A DNA stretch of 64,000 bases from CBDCWQ01 sp965223435. Its GTDB lineage: Bacteria > Myxococcota > Kuafuiibacteriia > Kuafuiibacteriales > Kuafuiibacteriaceae. Both the position numbers and the translations under genes were made by a program. Below are positions 59,534-64,000 of this stretch, piece by piece. The notes beneath the pieces are model-generated. The model worked only from the letters and a program-made list of their open reading frames with translations, made no database searches and was not told the origin of the DNA. Positions within the stretch are counted from its first letter, which is position 1; every line of letters begins with the position of its first letter. Location: NCBI GenBank assembly GCA_965223435.1, contig CBDCWQ010000018.1, positions 434,001 through 498,000 of the forward strand, given 5' to 3'.

Positions 59534-60649
59534 ATGGCGTCTGGAGATGACAAGGAGAGTGGTGCCAAAGAATCGCAGCTGAGTGTGCCCAGCCGGCTGC
59601 GGCGGCGGGCGCGCGAATTTCGGGTTCGACTCACCGACCGCCTGGTTCGCACGCTGTCTGGACGGCCCGTTCGGACCCTCCCCCTGAAGGGGGAGGCGGC
59701 GGGCGGGTTTGGGGCGCCTCCTCTGCTTGAGGCCAAGGCAAGTCCCGGTCGCGCCAGAGATTCCCAAGACCCGGCCGTGGCGGGCCGCTCAGCCGGCCCC
59801 GTAGATCGCCCAGCGGCTCGGACTTCGGGTGCCGGGCCGAAACCCGCGAAAGCTTTTCGTCCGGCGGCCCCTTCGGAGCCCAAGACGCGGGCGGCGAAGG
59901 CGTCGACCCGGCGTCATGACCGGGATATTCTTGGCCCCCACGATCGAGGGTCGGGCCCGAGGGTTGAAGACGTTCTTGCAAGTGCGCCGCCTGACTTGGT
60001 CGCAGCGCCTCCCGAGGGGCGGGTCGTCCTGTTGGCCCGCGACCCCGAGTGGGCTTTTGTGTATTGGAATTTGCCGGCTGTCGACGCCAGCCGGGCCCGC
60101 CTGGTGATCGAAGATACTGAAACCCGAAAGACAGTTTTCTCTCTTGAAGTCCCGGCCGGATTTGGGCGCCGTCACGTGGCTTTGCCGGGGTCGAGTAGGC
60201 TCTATGTGGCTCGGATCATGGCGGTGGGCGAACTTGCGGGGCACGAGTATGGTCAGTCGCTGGTCATGCGCCTGCCTCCCAAAGAACGCCCCCAGCCGCA
60301 ACCGGCCTCCTTCGTTGATGTGTCGCCCCAGGCGGACTTCTTGTCTTCAATCGCTGAGGCGCGGGTTCGGCCCCAGCGCGGTTCGCTCACCCGTACGGTG
60401 TCGAGTCTTCGTGAGATGCGTGTGCCCTACCGAGGGCGTCTGGACGCGTTTTTTCCGGAAGAGGCTCCAGACACGAACGAGCTTTCGGGCGGTAGCTCTT
60501 TGGGGTTGTCGAGCGATTTGACATCGGGTTCGCAAGCGCGGCTGACCGATGAGGCCTTAGGTTCTTCGAGCGACTTGATGTCGCGCTCGCGGGGGTTGAT
60601 GGGTGATCGCTCTTTGGGCTCGTCGAGCGATTTGATGCTTTCTCAGTAG
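59534..60649 (+). CDS. DUF4912-domain protein with low-complexity tails
   Basis: About 371 residues from ATG 59534, placed 7 nt after GGGGAG (the TTG five codons earlier would include this site). The first 155 residues are Ala/Pro/Arg-rich and disordered. The DUF4912 core starts at LLARDPEWAFVYWNLP (about 170) and ends near VMRLPP (about 250). The C-terminal 60 residues contain three near-copies of LGSSSDLM. DUF4912 proteins are of unknown function and often lie beside a GH57 alpha-glucan enzyme, as here, so a role in glycogen-type metabolism is likely. Confidence 0.82.
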   Translation: MASGDDKESGAKESQLSVPSRLRRRAREFRVRLTDRLVRTLSGRPVRTLPLKGEAAGGFGAPPLLEAKASPGRARDSQDPAVAGRSAGPVDRPAARTSGAGPKPAKAFRPAAPSEPKTRAAKASTRRHDRDILGPHDRGSGPRVEDVLASAPPDLVAAPPEGRVVLLARDPEWAFVYWNLPAVDASRARLVIEDTETRKTVFSLEVPAGFGRRHVALPGSSRLYVARIMAVGELAGHEYGQSLVMRLPPKERPQPQPASFVDVSPQADFLSSIAEARVRPQRGSLTRTVSSLREMRVPYRGRLDAFFPEEAPDTNELSGGSSLGLSSDLTSGSQARLTDEALGSSSDLMSRSRGLMGDRSLGSSSDLMLSQ

Positions 60650-60699
60650 TCCGAGACGGAGTCTGAGTTCCGGTTGTCCGGCGTTTTGTAAACAACTCT

Positions 60700-62262
60700 A
60701 TGAGTCCAAGCGATCATTCCGGCCGGCTCGTCTTGTTTCTTCACGCGCATTTGCCCTTCGTGCGCCACCCAGAGCACCCCTCTTTCCTCGAGGAAGATTG
60801 GTTGTACGAGGCTATCACTGAAACGTACTTGCCGTGTCTCAACCTTCTTCGCGGTTGGCATCTCGGGGGCCTTCCAGTGCGCTTGACGATGTCTATTACT
60901 CCGACGTTGTGCGCCATGCTCTCTGATGAGCTTCTGATGAAGCGGTACATCAAGCGCGTCAAGAGCCTCGCCGAGCGCGCGGATGCTGAAGCGAAATCGG
61001 CCACGGCGAGCGATCAGTTTCGCCAAATTGCCGAGATGTACCGCGAGCGACTGTTGCAGGCTATCCACGACTTTGAGCACGCCTATCAAGGAAACTTGAT
61101 CGGTGCTTTTCGACGCTACCAGGATGAAGGGCTACTGGAAATTGTGACTTCAGCGGCCACCCATGCGTTCTTGCCTTACTGGAATCACGATCCGGCTTTT
61201 GTCCGCGCACAGGTTCGTATGGGGGTACGATCGTATCAGCAACACTTTGGTCGTCATCCCCCAGGCATTTGGCTCCCGGAGTGTGGGTACTCGCCTGGCG
61301 TGGACCAGATTCTTGCGGACGAAAACCTGTGTTACTTTTTTGTCGACAGTCATGCGGTGACACACGCAGATCCGCCGGCGGCGGTCGGCACCTACGCACC
61401 GATTGTTTGTCCGAGTGGGGTCTTGGCCTTCCCGAGGGATCGCGCATCTTCAGTTCAGGTGTGGAGCAAGGAATCAGGATACCCGGGGGCTGCTCCCTAT
61501 CGAGAGTTCTACCGAGACCTCGGGCATGATCACGGCGAGGGTCGTGATACGGGTCTCAAGTTTCACGCGGTGACTGGGAAGGATGTGCCCCTGGACCAAA
61601 AGGCACTCTATGTGCGCACGCGCGCTGTGGCTCAGGCGGCGACCGACGCCGCGCACTTTGTGTCCAGTCGGTTGGCGGAGGTCCGTAAGGCCGCCGCCCT
61701 TTATGGTCGATCTCCGGTGGTGGTTGCACCTTACGACGCAGAACTGTTCGGCCACTGGTGGTACGAGGGGCCTGAATTTCTCGGTTTCTTGGTGGAGCAG
61801 GTATTGAGCACCCCCGGGCTCGAGCTTTGTACGCCGCATGATGTGATTTCCACGGGCATGGCTTTCCAGCAGGCGGTTCCCGCACCCAGTTCCTGGGGTC
61901 GGGGCGGCTACGGTGAAGTTTGGTGCAACCCCAAGAACGATTGGATATGGCCACGGCTTCACGCGCAATCTGCGCGCTTCCAGCGCGACCTGGAGCAAAG
62001 GCCCGGGGCCCTCGGGTCGACGCGGCGGGTGTTGAACCAAATGGTCCGGGAACTTTTCTTGGCGAGCGCGAGCGATTGGCCGTTTATGATGGCCATGGAC
62101 ACCACCGCGGCCTACGCGGAGTCTCGGCTCCGTACGCATCTTGGCAACATCGATGCCCTGAGGCCATCCCTGCTGAATGGCACTGTTGACGAGGTTTTGC
62201 TCGACGCGCTTGAGGCCAAAAGCCCGATTTTTCCGAACGTCGATTATCGTGACTTTTGCTAA
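60700..62262 (+). CDS. GH57 glycoside hydrolase, putative 1,4-alpha-glucan branching enzyme
   Basis: 520 residues. GH57 barrel: HAHLPFVRHPE at the start, nucleophile E194 in WLPECGYSPG, acid/base D346 in PYDAELFGHWWYEG. It is followed by the helical C-terminal DUF1957-type domain (residues about 420-520, with WPFMMAMDTTAAYAESR). Close relatives are branching enzymes that make alpha-1,6 links in glycogen. It follows the DUF4912 gene by 50 bp in the same direction. Confidence 0.9.
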   Translation: MSPSDHSGRLVLFLHAHLPFVRHPEHPSFLEEDWLYEAITETYLPCLNLLRGWHLGGLPVRLTMSITPTLCAMLSDELLMKRYIKRVKSLAERADAEAKSATASDQFRQIAEMYRERLLQAIHDFEHAYQGNLIGAFRRYQDEGLLEIVTSAATHAFLPYWNHDPAFVRAQVRMGVRSYQQHFGRHPPGIWLPECGYSPGVDQILADENLCYFFVDSHAVTHADPPAAVGTYAPIVCPSGVLAFPRDRASSVQVWSKESGYPGAAPYREFYRDLGHDHGEGRDTGLKFHAVTGKDVPLDQKALYVRTRAVAQAATDAAHFVSSRLAEVRKAAALYGRSPVVVAPYDAELFGHWWYEGPEFLGFLVEQVLSTPGLELCTPHDVISTGMAFQQAVPAPSSWGRGGYGEVWCNPKNDWIWPRLHAQSARFQRDLEQRPGALGSTRRVLNQMVRELFLASASDWPFMMAMDTTAAYAESRLRTHLGNIDALRPSLLNGTVDEVLLDALEAKSPIFPNVDYRDFC

Positions 62263-62636
62263 GACTTCGGCCCACCCGTGGCCCTCGGCTTACGCGCAAC
62301 GAGGACCGATGCGATCAACGGGTCCGTGGGATCCACGTCGTCGCCGGGTGTTTGAGGTCGGTAAAAGTGGTTTGGAGTGGGTGAGGTCCATACAACTTCG
62401 CGCACTTATGTGCGCTGAGCACGCACCGCTGGGTACCCCAGCCCCGGCTTATGCGGCCGCATCGCGGGTTCCGATGAAGCGGAAGAGAATAGGGTTCTTC
62501 CCCCGGACATTGCGCGGGAATAGTCCGCCGGTTGTCGCTGTTTTTCTCCACGGGCTGGAATCACCATCTTTTTGGTGGTATCGAAGTAGGCTTCCCCGCG
62601 GCCCAAAGGCCTGGGATCCCGAGAGGAACGACACGA
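62263..62636. other. intergenic region without a supported gene
   Basis: 374 bp between the GH57 gene and the DksA-like gene. A hairpin GCGCAC-TTAT-GTGCGC (about 62400-62415) lacks a T-tract. Frames through this region are only upstream extensions of the DksA-like gene. Its promoter should be here but is not recognisable. Confidence 0.45.
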
Positions 62637-63032
62637 ATGCCACGAGCACGTCAGACGCAGAAACCTTTGAACAAGCGAGAATTGGAGAAGTTCAAAAAGC
62701 GCCTAGAAGAGTTGCGTGAGGAGGTGGGTGCCCGTATCCGCGATCGCGCGAACACCGCCCGTGTTGATGAAAACGATCTCATTGAAGAAATGGATCAGGC
62801 CAATCGGGCCACCGAAGAAGCGTTCAATATGCGGCTTTTGGATAAAGAAGTGAAACTCCTTCGGGAAATCGACGCTGCGATTCTCAAGTTCGACGAAGGA
62901 ACGTACGGAACTTGTGAAGGAACGGGTGAGCCCATCGAGCGACGTCGTTTGGAAGCGCGCCCCTGGACCCGATATTCGGTCGCCTACAAAGAGCAGCTTG
63001 AGCGCGAGAAAAAGGGCCGAGCATCGCGCTAG
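62637..63032 (+). CDS. DksA/TraR-family protein lacking zinc-finger cysteines
   Basis: 131 residues from ATG 62637, fixed by a GAGAGGA ribosome site. An N-terminal coiled coil (LEKFKKRLEELREEVGARIR) carries acidic residues near its tip (DENDLIEEMD), as in DksA, which binds RNA polymerase through the secondary channel and works with ppGpp. In the globular part, the canonical C-x2-C ... C-x2-C is reduced to one Cys: CEGTGEPIERRRLEARPWTRYSVAY, with Thr, Ser and Tyr at the other three places. It is probably zinc-independent, like DksA2 proteins. Confidence 0.85.
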   Translation: MPRARQTQKPLNKRELEKFKKRLEELREEVGARIRDRANTARVDENDLIEEMDQANRATEEAFNMRLLDKEVKLLREIDAAILKFDEGTYGTCEGTGEPIERRRLEARPWTRYSVAYKEQLEREKKGRASR

Positions 63033-63119
63033 CCGGGGGCTCAAACCCGGAAGTACGTGAGCGGGCGCCGCAGGGTCCGATGCCGCATGGTGGCTGGACC
63101 CGGACTTGTGTGTTTCTGT

Positions 63120-64000
63120 TTAGGTCGGTTTCAATGGCTTATCCGGGGTAGGCAGTGTCATCGTCATGATGAGCCCCCCGCCGTCGCGGTTTTCAGCAAC
63201 CACCGTTCCTCCGTGAATCAGAGCAACCTGACGCGCGATCATCAGTCCCAAACCTATTCCGGTGCTGGGGCTGGCGCGGCCACGTGCGCCTCGATAGAAG
63301 GGTTCGAAGAGCTTTGTCAGTTCTCCTGGCGCCACGCCCGGGCCTCGGTCTTTGACGGTCAGCCTTCCGGGTCCTACTTCGACTTCTACCGCCGTTCCGG
63401 GTGGCGCATACTTGCCCGCGTTTTGGACGAGGTTGGCGAGGGCCCTCACGAGGCGCCTTTGGTCCCCGTCGATGATGCTGGGAGCGCCGGTGATTTTGAC
63501 TTCGTGTTTCGGTAGCGTTTCGCGTTCGACCGCTTCGCTCGCGACATCCCAAAGGTCGACGGGCGCCAAGCTTGGTTTGTTTTGGCCCAAGGACAGTTTT
63601 GATATCTCGAGGAGTTCCGCTATCAGATCATCCAGCTCTCTGAGATCGGCCTCCATGGCGTCCAGCCGTTTAGGGGGCACTTGTTCATCACGGAGAAGTT
63701 CGATTTCGAGCCGAAGTCTGGCCAGTGGTGTTCGCAGCTCGTGCGAAATGCCCGCCATCAGTTCCCGTTCGGCGCGCAGGGCCCGCTCAAGTCGGTCGGC
63801 CATATGGTTAAAAACACGGGCGAGTTCTACGAACTCGCGGTTGCCTTCGAGGGGTAGACGATGACTCAAGTCACCCTGAGCGATTCGGCCCATGGCCTTT
63901 TCTGACGCTCGAAGGGGTCGGGTGATTCTTCCCGCGATCCACATCGAAAATCCGGTGACCACCGCTGCTATAAGCACAAGAATAGGGATAATTCTTCGTT
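63120..64000 (-). CDS. sensor histidine kinase (5' end beyond window)
   Basis: Partial: the frame stays open to the right edge and reads into a membrane helix (LVLIAAVVTGFSMWIAG). After it come HAMP (GRITRPLRASEKAMGRIAQGDL), HisKA with the phospho-accepting His in ISHELRTPLARLR, and a HATPase_c domain (N box LVQNAGKYAPPG, G1 DRGPGV, G2 GIGLGLMIARQV). The sensor domain and any partner response regulator lie outside. It converges with the DksA-like gene across 87 bp. Confidence 0.93.
   Translation of the reverse strand, partial: RRIIPILVLIAAVVTGFSMWIAGRITRPLRASEKAMGRIAQGDLSHRLPLEGNREFVELARVFNHMADRLERALRAERELMAGISHELRTPLARLRLEIELLRDEQVPPKRLDAMEADLRELDDLIAELLEISKLSLGQNKPSLAPVDLWDVASEAVERETLPKHEVKITGAPSIIDGDQRRLVRALANLVQNAGKYAPPGTAVEVEVGPGRLTVKDRGPGVAPGELTKLFEPFYRGARGRASPSTGIGLGLMIARQVALIHGGTVVAENRDGGGLIMTMTLPTPDKPLKPT

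Overview
This window is GC-rich bacterial chromosome with dense, mostly operonic genes. Several things point to the Myxococcota / former Deltaproteobacteria: giant multidomain secreted proteins, a four-domain reductase/AMP-ligase/ACP/acyltransferase that resembles ElbD of Myxococcus ether-lipid synthesis, a DksA-like protein without its zinc finger, DUF4912 paired with a GH57 enzyme, and a MerR-type protein in the place where IscR usually sits. That assignment is inference from gene content; no rRNA is present.

Left end (1-3 kb): a selenocysteine tRNA (selC) is followed by six perfect 31-bp tandem repeats, each with a UUCG-type hairpin. Next is an AbiE-like toxin/antitoxin pair whose promoter lies inside a perfect inverted repeat. 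selC is a classic island integration site, so this end may be accessory DNA.

3-30 kb: the most unusual part. Two giant paralogous exported proteins face each other: a 4,447-residue lipoprotein on + and a 3,774-residue signal-peptide protein on -. Both start with TTG. They share an N-terminal domain, FnIII, sialidase-like Asp-box repeats, a cysteine cluster and two alpha-helical toroid-like regions. Their C-termini differ: two complete trypsin-like (S1) domains in the first, four retropepsin-like aspartic protease lobes in the second. Each protease block has an apparently related two-cysteine accessory module. A YHS-domain protein, an AraC regulator and a KTSC-domain protein sit between the two giants.

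29.7-46.2 kb: a GGDEF cyclase coupled to an AI-2E-type permease; an RsmB-like rRNA methyltransferase coupled to an SDR epimerase and the ElbD-like megaenzyme; then a polysaccharide locus (BY-kinase/Wzz, export lipoprotein, AsnB-type amidotransferase, flippase) that may be served by the more distant WecB epimerase.

46.2-54 kb: a cysteine-rich PDZ lipoprotein, a VapBC-like pair, twin identical hairpins with a strong terminator, a Gly/Lys-rich protein of unknown role, CysQ, WecB, BrnTA and a DUF3592-like membrane protein.

54-64 kb: a complete isc operon (merR-like, iscS, iscU, iscA, hscB, hscA), the DUF4912/GH57 pair, a DksA-like protein, and a sensor histidine kinase cut by the right edge.
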